This document shows, in pieces, positions 48,134 through 60,300 of a DNA stretch of 64,000 nt; position 1 is the first letter of the stretch; each line of letters opens with the position of its first letter. Under the pieces are notes generated by a model. It worked only from the letters and a program-made list of their open reading frames with translations, had not been told where the DNA came from and did no database searches. A program made the position numbers and the translations under genes. The DNA is from Iamia sp035765045 (GTDB lineage Bacteria > Actinomycetota > Acidimicrobiia > Acidimicrobiales > Iamiaceae), in contig DASTYI010000166.1 of the NCBI GenBank assembly GCA_035765045.1, forward strand, positions 8,027-72,026, in the 5' to 3' direction.

Positions 48134-48885
48134 CGGGCCCGCCCGGTCGTCCGGAGGGTGAGGGCGGCGAAGGGCACGGCCAGGCCGAGGGTCCACAGCG
48201 TCGACGAGAGCAGCGGTCCCGTCGTCGGCCCGCCGGACGCCAGGGCCCGCAGGGTGGCGATCACCTGCGACACCGGCTGGTCCCGCACGACGGGTTCGAG
48301 CCAGCCCGGGAACCGCTCGGCCGGGACGAAGGCGGTCGAGAGCATGAACAGGACGATGTAGGGGAGCGCCAGGCCCTGCACCGCCGCCTCGGGGTTGCGG
48401 GCGGTGTGGGCCACGGTGCCGAAGGCCAGGGCGAGGGCCACGGCGAAGCCGAGGGCGACGGCGACGAAGCCGGCGGCGGCCAGCGGCCCGGCGGTGAACC
48501 GGAAGCCGACGGCGACGCCGAGGCCGACCACGACGACCAGGCAGAGGGCGGCGCGCCCGGCGTCGGCCAGCAACCGGGCGGCGAGCACGGCGCCGGCCCG
48601 CACCGGCATGGCCCGGAGCCGGTCCGACACCCCGGCGGCCCGGTCGTCGGCGGTGAAGTAGGCCGACGTCATGGCCACGAAGATCATGGCCTGGACGACG
48701 ATGGCGGGCGGCAGGTACTGCTCGTAGTCGATCCCCTGGGCCTCCAGGACCTTCCGCATCACGAGGTAGAAGCTGAGGAAGAACACCGCCGGGGTGACCA
48801 CGGCCCCGACCAGCGAGGCCGGGTTGCGCCCCATCCGCAGCAGGTTGCGCCGGGCCAGCAGCCCGGCCTGGCCGACGGCGCTCAC
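48130..48885 (-). CDS. ABC-2 type exporter permease (DrrB-like)
   Basis: 251 residues from GTG at 48885, overlapping the ATPase stop (GTGA). Six transmembrane segments with VVTPAVFFLSFYLVMRKVLE, the SDRLRAMPVRAGAVLAARL cytoplasmic motif and STAFVPAERFPGWLEPVVR. With its neighbour it forms the heterodimeric membrane part of a DrrABC-like exporter. Confidence 0.92.
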   Translation of the reverse strand: MSAVGQAGLLARRNLLRMGRNPASLVGAVVTPAVFFLSFYLVMRKVLEAQGIDYEQYLPPAIVVQAMIFVAMTSAYFTADDRAAGVSDRLRAMPVRAGAVLAARLLADAGRAALCLVVVVGLGVAVGFRFTAGPLAAAGFVAVALGFAVALALAFGTVAHTARNPEAAVQGLALPYIVLFMLSTAFVPAERFPGWLEPVVRDQPVSQVIATLRALASGGPTTGPLLSSTLWTLGLAVPFAALTLRTTGRAR

Positions 48886-49859
48886 GGGGTCACCGCCGTC
48901 GTCGCCCCCGGCTCGGCGGTGTGGCCGGTCAGGGCGAGGAAGACGTCGTCGAGCGAGGGGCGGCGGAGCGAGACGTCGGCCAGGGCGATCCCGGCCTGCT
49001 CCAGGGAGGTGACGACCCGGGTGAGGGTCGGCGGCCCGTCGGGGGCGGGGAGCGAGATGCGGTCCTCGGCCTGCTCGACCGGGCCGATGCCGGCCACCGC
49101 GACGGCCGCCGCCCCGACCCGGGCCGGGTCGACCGGGACGACCTCGCACACCGTGCCCCCGACCCGGGCCTTGAGCTCGTCGGCGGTGCCCTCGGCGATC
49201 ACCCGGCCGTGGTCGATGACGACGATGCGGTCGGCCAGGACGTCGGCCTCCTCCAGGTACTGGGTGGTGAGGAGGATGGTGATGCCGTCGTCGCGCAGCT
49301 CGCGGACGACCTGCCAGAGCGCCAGCCGGCTGGCCGGGTCGAGCCCGGTGGTGGGCTCGTCGAGGAAGAGCACGACCGGCGGGACGACCAGGCTGGCGGC
49401 CAGGTCGAGCCGGCGCCGCATCCCGCCCGAGTAGGTCTTGGCCCGCTGCCCGGCCGCCTCACCGAGGTCGAGCCGGTCGAGCAGCTCGGCGGCCCGGGCG
49501 ACCGCGGCGGCCCGGCCGAGCCCGAGCAGCCGGCCGAACAGGACGAGGTTCTCCGCGCCGGTCAGCTCCTCGTCGACCGCGGCGTACTGGCCGGTGAGGG
49601 CGATCGAGCGGCGGACGGCGGCGGCGTCGGCTACCACGTCGTGGCCGGCCACCCGGGCGCTGCCGCCGTCGGGGGCGAGGAGGGTGGCGAGGACGTTGAT
49701 CGTCGTCGTCTTGCCGGCCCCGTTGGGTCCGAGGAGGCCGAGGATGGTGCCGGGCGGGACGGCGAGGTCGACCCCGTCGAGGGCGGTGGTGGCGCCGAAG
49801 CGCTTCACCAGGCCGGTGACCTCGACGGCGGCCCGGGGCGGGGCGGTGACGGTGTCCAC
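48882..49859 (-). CDS. DrrA-type ABC transporter ATP-binding protein
   Basis: 325 residues. Walker A is GPNGAGKTTTINVL, the signature YSGGMRRRLDLA, Walker B VVLFLDEPTTGLDP, followed by the H-loop in LLTTQYLEEAD. The C-terminal extension (about 215-325) is that of DrrA-like proteins, which energise exporters of daunorubicin, lipids or other hydrophobic compounds. GTG at 49859 has AGGTGG as a ribosome-binding site. A divergent TetR gene shares the intergenic dyads. A downstream PPOX gene completes the operon. Confidence 0.93.
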   Translation of the reverse strand: MDTVTAPPRAAVEVTGLVKRFGATTALDGVDLAVPPGTILGLLGPNGAGKTTTINVLATLLAPDGGSARVAGHDVVADAAAVRRSIALTGQYAAVDEELTGAENLVLFGRLLGLGRAAAVARAAELLDRLDLGEAAGQRAKTYSGGMRRRLDLAASLVVPPVVLFLDEPTTGLDPASRLALWQVVRELRDDGITILLTTQYLEEADVLADRIVVIDHGRVIAEGTADELKARVGGTVCEVVPVDPARVGAAAVAVAGIGPVEQAEDRISLPAPDGPPTLTRVVTSLEQAGIALADVSLRRPSLDDVFLALTGHTAEPGATTAVTP

Positions 49860-49886
49860 CCGGCCCACCTTGAACGGTCGGACGGC

Positions 49887-49942
49887 ACTTGTAAAGCGCG
49901 CCTTGCACATTTTCGACACACTGTCGTTCGGCCCGGGCCGAA
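49887..49942. promoter_or_regulatory. Operator candidates between exporter operon and TetR gene
   Basis: A 24-base dyad, ACTTGTAAAGCG (49887-49898) against CGCCTTGCACAT (49899-49910), matches in 8 of 12 positions. A second, perfect palindrome TTCGGCCCGGGCCGAA spans 49927-49942. The area is less GC-rich than its surroundings. TetR dimers bind such dyads, and the TetR gene starts just to the right, so binding here could repress both transcripts. Confidence 0.5.
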
Positions 49943-49959
49943 TGTGGTTGGATGACGGG

Positions 49960-50610
49960 GTGGTCGTCCGCCCCCCGCACCCCGCCACCGTCGGCCCGCC
50001 CCGGACCCGGCGGGGGCGGCCCCCGACCCTGAGCCGCGACGTCATCGCCGACGCCGCCCTCGACCTGGGCTTCGCCACGGTCACGATGAAGGCGCTGGCC
50101 GCGGCCCTCGGCACCGGGCACGCCTCGCTCTACACCCACGTCGCCGACCGCCGCGACCTGGTGGCCGCCGCCGTCGACCGGCTCCACCAGCGGGCCGAGT
50201 GGCCGGCCCTGGTGGGCACCGACTGGCGGGCCTACCTGGCCGGGCAGGCCGATGTGACCTGGGGCCTGCTGGCCGCCGACCCGGCGCTGGTGGCCGAGGC
50301 CGCCGACGTGGTGTCGGGCGCCCAGGTGGCCCACAGCGACGAGGTCATCCGCACCCTGATCGGGGTCGGCTTCGCTCCCGACGCCGCCCTGCTGGCCGCC
50401 GACCTCGTGCTCGACCTGGTCCACGACGTCTTCATCCGGGGCGAGGCCCTGGCCGGGGGGTTGGCGGCGACCCCCGAGCCGGGCTGGCTCGACGGCCTCG
50501 ACCCGGCGGTGCGGGGGGCCGCCGCCTCCGCCGTGGCCGACCCCCGGTCCTGGTTCGACCGCAAGCTCGCCGTCGTCCTCGACGGCATCGCCGCCGGGCT
50601 GGCCCCGTGA
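49960..50610 (+). CDS. TetR/AcrR-family transcriptional regulator
   Basis: 216 residues. After a Pro/Arg-rich start, RDVIADAALDLGFATVTMKA and LAAALGTGHASLYTHVADRR form the TetR helix-turn-helix (about 25-75). The rest is a helical ligand-binding domain. GTG at 49960 is preferred, with a TTGGAT box six bases upstream; ATG at 49942 is an in-frame alternative. It probably controls the divergent DrrABC-type exporter. Confidence 0.85.
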   Translation: MVVRPPHPATVGPPRTRRGRPPTLSRDVIADAALDLGFATVTMKALAAALGTGHASLYTHVADRRDLVAAAVDRLHQRAEWPALVGTDWRAYLAGQADVTWGLLAADPALVAEAADVVSGAQVAHSDEVIRTLIGVGFAPDAALLAADLVLDLVHDVFIRGEALAGGLAATPEPGWLDGLDPAVRGAAASAVADPRSWFDRKLAVVLDGIAAGLAP

Positions 50611-50673
50611 CCCGCCCGGCGACGACGCCCTGACACCGGTTCGCCAGCGGGGTGGGCTGGGTGGGCCGCGGCC

Positions 50674-51687
50674 TCAGGTGGCGGCGGCCTCGAGGGCGGG
50701 GCGGAGGACGTCGAGGGCGAAGGGGAGCGACAGCGGCGTCGGGGTGTTGAGGGCGACGGCGGTGGCGTAGTCCATCTCCAGCGAGGCGCCGGCGGCCACG
50801 GCCGGGAGGTCGCTGTAGCCGGGCACGTCGTCGGGGTCGGCCTCGTTGGTGAGCACGACGACGAGGTCGGCGTCGAGCAGGTCGACCAGCTCCAGGCTGA
50901 GCTTGACCCGGCCGGGGGAGTCGTCCTCGGCGTCGAGGATGGCGGGGGCGATCTCCAGGCCGAGCTGGCCGAACAGGGCGTTGGCGCCGTCGTCGGGGTC
51001 CGACAGCACGTACATGGCGTCGCCGGGGACGTAGTTGGCGAAGGTGAAGGTCTTGCCGGCCAGGTCCGGGAGGTCGGTGGCGATGCCGGCGATCTCGCCC
51101 TCGACCTCGGCGATCAGGTCGTCGGCGGCGCCGGTGTCGCCCAGCACCTGGCCGGCGGCGCCGGTGATGTCCTGCCAGGTGTCGACCTGGCTGTCGCTCA
51201 GGGCGGCGATCGTGGGGGCGACCCGGGCCAGGTCGTCGTAGTCGGCCTGGTCCTCGGCCAGGTAGGTGACGACGATCAGGTCGGGGTCGAGGGCGAAGAT
51301 CTCCTCCATCAGGGCACCCTTGTCCGAGGCCGAGCCGGCGACGAGCGCGGTCGACCCGCCGAGGCCGTCCTGCCAGGGGAGCTCGTCCTGGAGGGTCGTG
51401 TCGCGGAGGTACCCGACCGGCGGCGTGCCGAGGGCGGTGAGGACGTCGGTCCACTGGGTGTCGAGCGAGACGATCCGTGCGGGGCGTTCGGTGATCTCGG
51501 TGCTGCCGTAGCGGTGCTCGATCGTGACCGGCTCGAAGGCGGGCGCCTCGGCCCCGTCGGCCGCCGTGGTGGTCGAGCCGGCGCCCTCGTCGCCGTCGTC
51601 GTCGCTCCCGCTGCCCGAGCAGCCGGCCAGGCCGACCACCAGGGCGAGGGCGAGGAGGATGATCCGGTAGGGCTGCCTAACGTCCAT
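50674..51687 (-). CDS. Iron-siderophore ABC transporter substrate-binding lipoprotein
   Basis: 337 residues. The signal ILLALALVVGLAGCS has a lipobox with the lipidated Cys at residue 23. A Ser/Asp/Thr-rich linker is followed by two lobes of a FecB/FhuD-type fold: EITERPARIVSLDTQWTDVL, then LDPDLIVVTYLAEDQADYDD and LDADLVVVLTNEAD. It binds Fe(III)-siderophore outside the membrane; permease and ATPase genes are not adjacent. TACCCT lies nine bases before the ATG. An imperfect GTTAGG...CCTACC dyad, close to a DtxR/IdeR-type iron box, falls within the first codons. Confidence 0.92.
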   Translation of the reverse strand: MDVRQPYRIILLALALVVGLAGCSGSGSDDDGDEGAGSTTTAADGAEAPAFEPVTIEHRYGSTEITERPARIVSLDTQWTDVLTALGTPPVGYLRDTTLQDELPWQDGLGGSTALVAGSASDKGALMEEIFALDPDLIVVTYLAEDQADYDDLARVAPTIAALSDSQVDTWQDITGAAGQVLGDTGAADDLIAEVEGEIAGIATDLPDLAGKTFTFANYVPGDAMYVLSDPDDGANALFGQLGLEIAPAILDAEDDSPGRVKLSLELVDLLDADLVVVLTNEADPDDVPGYSDLPAVAAGASLEMDYATAVALNTPTPLSLPFALDVLRPALEAAAT

Positions 51688-51702
51688 GAGCCGGCGAGGG
51701 TA
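51666..51702 (-). promoter_or_regulatory. -10 element and possible iron-repressor (DtxR/IdeR) site
   Basis: TACCCT (51702-51697) is nine bases before the ATG at 51687. GTTAGGCAGCCCTACC (51681-51666), a dyad with five of six arm bases matching, covers codons 3-8. It partly resembles the TTAGGTTAGSCTAACCTAA iron box. Repressors binding across start codons are plausible for leaderless genes. Confidence 0.4.
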
Positions 51703-51720
51703 ACAGCCCGCGGCCCAGGG

Positions 51721-54090
<2,370 letters not shown>

Positions 54091-54096
54091 CGGGGC

Positions 54097-54333
54097 TCAG
54101 TCCTCCGGGAGCTCGGCGAAGGTCCGCTTGGTGGCGTTGTACCACTTGAGGCCGGAGATCGGCCTCCGCCAGCGCGCCCTCATGTCGTTGCGGGCGGGGA
54201 CGTGGGCCTCGTCGCCCGCGGCGACCACGTCCTTGAGGTGCTGGTCCTGCTGGGCGATGACGTCGTCGGCGGTCTCGCCGCTCAGGGCGAGGTCGCAGGC
54301 CCCGCCGAGCTGGCGGCAGGTCATCGTCCTCAT
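54097..54333 (-). CDS. DUF1059 family protein
   Basis: 78 residues. MTCRQLGGACDLALSGETAD, then HLKDVVAAGDEAH, match DUF1059, a small family with a conserved Cys pair near the N-terminus. The remainder (ISGLKWYNATKR) is of a form seen in longer members. Function unknown. Its ATG overlaps the VOC gene stop (ATGA), and it is followed six bases later by the UvrA-like gene. Confidence 0.82.
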   Translation of the reverse strand: MRTMTCRQLGGACDLALSGETADDVIAQQDQHLKDVVAAGDEAHVPARNDMRARWRRPISGLKWYNATKRTFAELPED

Positions 54334-54743
54334 CGGAGCTCCTGGATCCGGACCATGTTGCCGGCGGGGTCGCGGACGGCGCAGTCCCGGGCGCCCCAGT
54401 CCTGCTCGGTCGGCTCCTGGACGATCTCGACATCGGCGGCCTGGATCTTCTCGAAGGTGCCGTCGAGGTCGGGGGTGCCGAGCATGATGCTGGCGTAGGT
54501 GCCCTTGGCCATCATCTCGGCGATGGTCCGGCGCTCGTCGTCGGTGATGCCGGGATCGGCGGCCGGCGGGGTGAGGACGACGTTGGTGTCGGTCTGTCCG
54601 GGGGGCCCGATCGTGATCCAGCGCATGTCCTCGTAGCCCACGTCGTTGCGGACCTCGAAGCCGAGCAGGTCCCGGTAGAAGGCCAGCGAGGCCTCGGGAT
54701 CGGTGTGCGGGAGGAAGGTCGTGTGGATGGTGATGTCTGCCAT
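54330..54743 (-). CDS. VOC-family (glyoxalase/bleomycin-resistance-like) protein
   Basis: 137 residues. TIHTTFLPHTDPEASLAFYR, GFEVRNDVG, and the C-terminal DCAVRDPAGNMVRIQEL are the VOC fold strands and the metal-binding Glu at the end (RIQE). Such proteins sequester or detoxify antibiotics or reactive metabolites or catalyse isomerisations. ATG at 54743. It follows the AraC gene by five bases and overlaps the DUF1059 gene. Confidence 0.9.
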   Translation of the reverse strand: MADITIHTTFLPHTDPEASLAFYRDLLGFEVRNDVGYEDMRWITIGPPGQTDTNVVLTPPAADPGITDDERRTIAEMMAKGTYASIMLGTPDLDGTFEKIQAADVEIVQEPTEQDWGARDCAVRDPAGNMVRIQELR

Positions 54744-54748
54744 GCGGG

Positions 54749-55198
<450 letters not shown>

Positions 55199-57293
55199 GG
55201 GTCCGATCGTGCCACGCGGGTGCGGGTGAGGAAGGCGGCGAGGAGGTCCTCGCCGTGGGCGGTGAGCACGGCCTCGGGGTGGAACTGGACGCCGTCGACC
55301 GGCCAGGAGCGGTGGCGCAGCCCCATGACCAGGCCGTCGTCGGTCCAGGCCGCCACCTCGAGCTCGGCCGGCAGCGTCTCGGGGCGGACGACCAGCGAGT
55401 GGTAGCGGGTCGCCTCCAGCGGAGAGGGCAGCCCGGCGTAGAGCCCGGCCCCGTCGTGGTGGACGAGGGCGGTGCGGCCGTGGACGGGCCGGGGGGCGCG
55501 GGCCACCGTCGCCCCCAGGGTGGCGGCGATGACCTGGTGGCCGAGGCAGACACCGAGGATCGGCACCCGGGGCCCGAGGGCCCGCACCAGGGGCCCGGCC
55601 ACCCCGGTCTCGTCGGGGCCCCGGGGGCCGGGGCTGATGACGATCCCGTCGGGCTCCAGGGCGGTGACCGCGTCCAGCGTCAGGGCGTCGTTGCGGACGA
55701 TCACGGCCCGGGCCCGGCGGGCGCAGAGGGCCTGGACCAGGTGGTAGGTGAAGGAGTCGTAGTTGTCGACGACGACGATCCGGGGCCCGTCGCTGGCCCC
55801 GACCTCGACGACCTCCTCCGGGCGGGACCGCCGCCCCTCGGTCCGACGGACGGCCCGGCGGTGGGTCCGCCACCGGCGGGGCACCGGGCGGTCGAGCGCC
55901 ACCGTCCCGCCCACGGCGGCGAGCAGCGGGGCCGCCTTGGTCAGGCACTCCTCGTGCTCGCCGGCCGGGTCCGAGTCGGCCACGATCCCGCCGCCGACCC
56001 CCAGCCCGACGCGCCCGCCGACCGCCTCGAAGGTGCGGATGGCGACGCTGGCGACCAGCCCGGCCACCGGGCTGGCCAGCACGACCGACCCGGTGTACAG
56101 CTCGCGGGCGGTGGCCTCCAGCTCGGCGATCACCTCCATGGCCCGCACCTTGGGGGCGCCGGTGATCGACCCCGGGGGGAAGGCGGCCCGCACGACCGCG
56201 CCGGGCCCGACCCCGGGGGCCAGCTCGCCCGACACGTCGGAGACGAGGTGCCACACCCCGGCGAGGGGGCGGACGGCGCACAGGTCGTCGACCCGCACCG
56301 AGCCGGGCACCGCCACCCGGCCGATGTCGTTGCGCATCAGGTCGACGATCATCACGTTCTCGGCCCGGTCCTTGGCCGAGGTGGCCAGGCCGTGGCGGGC
56401 GGCGGCGTCGGCCCCGGGCTCGGCGTGGCGGCGGGCGGTGCCCTTGATCGGCGAGGTGCGCACCCGGGTGCCGTCGGTGCGCAGGAAGAGCTCGGGCGAG
56501 AGGCTGGCGACCGAGCCCCACGCCCCGGTGACGAAGGCGGCGTGGGCCGGGCGGAGGGCGGCGGCGCCGGCGAGGAAGAGCTCGAGGGCGCTGCCGTGGA
56601 GGTCGGCGTCGAGCCGCATGGCGATGTTGGCCTGGAAGAGGTCGCCGGCGTGGATCAGCTCGACGGTGCGGGCCACGGCGGCCTCGTGGGCGGCCCGGCC
56701 CGGGGTGGGGGAGAAGGGGCCGAGGGCGTACGTCCCGGGGGCCGGCGCCGGGCCGGCCAGCCGGGTCCGCAGGTCGTCCAGCCGGGCGGCGACGGCGTCG
56801 TGGCGCCCGGGGGTGAGCAGGGCCTCGAAGCGCCAGCCGCCGTCGGCGTCGCGGTGGAGCAGGTGGTCGTAGAAGCCGAGCACGTGGCTCGGGAGCGGCA
56901 CCGCCGAGCGGGGCGGGGGCGGGGGGAGGTCCTCGGTGCGCCGGCCCAGCTCGTAGCCGAGCCAGCCCAGCCAGCCGCCCCCGACGGCGGTCGGGTCGAC
57001 CGGCCCGGCGACGGTAGGGCCCCGGTCGAGCAGGGCGAAGGGGTCGCCCTCGCCGACGACGGTGGTGACCGGCTCGCTGGCCACGATCGCCCCCGCCCCG
57101 ACCCACGACCCGTCGAGCACGACCAGCCCCCGGTCGGGGGCGAGGAGGCGGGCCACGTCGGCCACGTCGAGGTCGCTGGCGATCGGCACGACCAGCAGCT
57201 CGGCCGGGCCCTCGACGCCGTCGTCGGCCCGGACCGCATCCGTCATCGTCATCGCCCCCGCAGCCTCCCACCCCGGCCAACCTCGTACGGCAT

Positions 57294-57309
57294 CCGCCGC
57301 ATGCGGCGG
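57294..57309. terminator. Palindrome downstream of the fusion operon
   Basis: CCGCCGCATGCGGCGG is a perfect 16-base palindrome in the gap between the end of the flippase-fusion gene (57332) and the start of pabAB (57252), both on the minus strand. It may end the polysaccharide operon. There is no T-run. Confidence 0.4.
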
Positions 57310-57331
57310 GTTGCCGTCCAAGGTTCGGGGG

Positions 57332-60300
57332 TCAGCGGTCGGCGAGGGCGAAGACGGTGGCGTCGGGGGTGTCGAAGACGGCGGTGAAGCGGGGGTCGGC
57401 CCGCAGGGCGGCCTCGACGTCGACCAGGGCGCCGGCCGGGAGCAGGCCGGTGGCGTCGGCCTCGTCCCGCATCGACCGGGTGAGCAGGACGTAGGCGTCG
57501 GTGTAGTCGGACTCGCCCATCCAGCTGGCGAGGACGTCGGCCGGGTCGGCGAGCACCTCGTCACGGCTGTCGACCGGCTCGGAGGCGATCGGCACGTAGG
57601 TCAGCCGCTCGTAGTCCGCGAACTGGACCGGGTAGTTGTCGGTGCCCGTGACCAGGAGCGACCCGGGCTCGGCCGACCGCAGCACGAGGGCCGAGGCGGC
57701 GACCTCGTCCTCGCTGAACCGGTACCACTGGTCCTTGCCGTAGTAGCCGAAGAGGAAGCCGCCGAGCAGCAGGGCGGTCACGACGGCCACGGCGACGGCC
57801 CGCCGGCCGGGCCGGGGCGGGCGACGTCCGCTCCACAGCCCGTCGGCGGCCAGCCAGGCCAGGAAGGGCAGGGCGAAGAGGTAGGTGCGGAAGACGATCT
57901 CGCCGTCGAAGCTGTTGGTCAGCACCATCACCACCGGGCAGGCGGCCAGCGTGAGGGGCTCCAGCCGGAGCCGGCGCAGCTGCACCTGGCGGAGCACGGC
58001 CAGCCCGGCGACGGCGGCGATGCCGACCACGGTGAGCCGGCCCATGGTCGACACCAGCTGCTGGTGGGCCGACAGGGTGGTGACGTCGACGAAGTTCTCG
58101 CCGGCGTTGCTGGCCGGCTGGCCGACGGTCGACGCCAGCCCCGAGAGGTTGTCCTCGACGAAGGTGCGGGCGCCGGTGCCGGCCCACACCAGGGCCAGCC
58201 CGACGGTGGCGACCAGGGCCCAGCCCGTCCGCACCCGGCGGGTCACGGCCAGGGCGGCCAGGGCCACCATCACCATGAACGGGGTGACCTGGTGGCTGGT
58301 GACGATGGCGGCGACGAGCACGCCGACGAGGGCGACGGTCCACCCGAGGGGCCAGGCCGGGGTGTCCTCGTCGGGATCGAGAGAGGTCTCCCACCAGCGG
58401 GGCCGGTCCGGGCGGCGGGCGAAGCCCCGCAGGAAGACGCCGACCAGGGCGAGGTAGAGGACGAAGGCCTCCGACTGCGGCGAGAAGTAGTCCTGGCCGA
58501 CCCAGTTGGTGGCCATGAACAGCAGCACGCCCGTCCACCGCACCCGCTTGTCGGCGCTGAAGGCGGAGAAGACGAAGAGCAGGACGGGGATCGTCGCCAG
58601 CTCGATCAGCAGCGGCCACCAGCGCAGGATCCGCGACGGCTCGTCCACCCCGGCCAGGTCGAGCAGCCCCGCCATCTGGCTGAAGAACCCGGGCCAGTTG
58701 TGGTACACGTCGAGCGTGCCGATGCCGGGGTCGACGGCGCCGTGGCGGTCGATGTAGTCGACGATCCCCAGGTGCTTCCACGCCCAGGCGTAGCGGAGGG
58801 TGCCGTAGAGGACCGCCGGCGTGCCGTGGAGGGCGGCGACGAGGAGGACGACCGGCGTGGCCAGCCGCCAGGTCGAGGGCTGGCGCCGGGCCACCTCGAT
58901 ACCGAAGGCGGCGAGCACGAGGACGAGGGCGACGGCGTTGAGCGGCGTCAGCAGCGACAGCAGCCCCAGGTCGGTCATGTCCGCCGGGTCGGCCCCCCAC
59001 AGCCCCGCCACCCAGGCCACCGCCGCCGCCACCCCCAACCCGAGGGTGACCCGGCCCGCCCCCCCTCCGAGCTGGCGATCGGATCCGACGGGAAGCCGTC
59101 GGATCTGATCGCCAGCTCGGGGGGTGGTGGGTGCGAGGGCGGTGAGGACGCGGTCGACGTTGGCGCGGAGCCACCAGCGGTGGGTGACGTCGGCGCGGGA
59201 GGTCAGCAGGTGCGCCGCCGCGTGCTGGAGCCAGGCCAGGCGGGCCAGGGTGGCCAGCGGGAGGTCGACGTTGGCGGGGACGGTGCCGGCGCGGAGCCGG
59301 GCCTCCTCGGGGTCGAGGCCGTCGGTGGCCAGGGCGACGAGGTGGGGGCCCAGCTCGCCGCCCTCGGTGCGGCGGCGCTCGGTGGCCAGCAGGTGGACGA
59401 CGTCGAGCTCGGGCAGGCCGGTGCCGGTGGCCTCCCAGTCGACGATGCCGGTGACGGTGCCGTCCTCGTCGGCCAGGACCTCGTCGAGCGAGAGGGCGCC
59501 GTGGACCCGGCTCGTCGTCACCCGGCGGCCGGCGAGGTCGGCCCGCAACCCGGCCAGGACGGCGTCGAGCCGAGCCCGCGAGCGGCCGTCGGTGAGGGCC
59601 CGGGCGACGACGGCGCCGGGCCCGTCGACCCAGCGGTCGAGCACGTGCTCGTCGACCACGGTGACCTCGGCGGTGGCCTCGTGGATCCGGTCGACGGCGG
59701 CGATCGCCCCGGCCCGGGCGGTGGCCTGCGCCGGCCCGGCGAGCAGGGCGGCCGGGGTGCCGGGCCGGGCCGACTCGACCATCCAGGTCCCGTCGTCGGC
59801 GGCGGCGACCAGGCGGGGGAGCAGCGCCCCGGCGGCACCCAGGCGGTCGTCGTCGGCGAGCGCCCGCAGCCCGATGGCGTGGGCCACGACGGCATCGACG
59901 CCGCGCGGCCCGGTGGCGGCCCGGATCAGCTGCTGGCCGTCGCCCCGGCGGAGGATGACCCGGTCGTCGTGGGCGTCCTGGACCTCCCAGTCGTGCCAGG
60001 CGCGCACCTCCTCGGGCACCAGGCCGAGGGCGACCGGCAGGCGGTGGCGGGCCCACCGGCGGCGGTGGGCGGCCATGGCGGTGCGGGCCCCGCCGACGAG
60101 GACGTCACGGGCGGCGCGGGCCAGCTCGGGCTCGTCGCGGCAGGTGACGACGGTGAGGGCGACGGCGGCGACGGTCTGGGTGACGAGCCACAGCCAGCCG
60201 AGCCCGGTCAGGCCCCACGGCCCGAGCACCAGGGCGGCGCCGCCGAGGCTGGCGACGGCGATGGCGGCGTAGACGCCGACGACCCGGCGCATCCGGCCCC

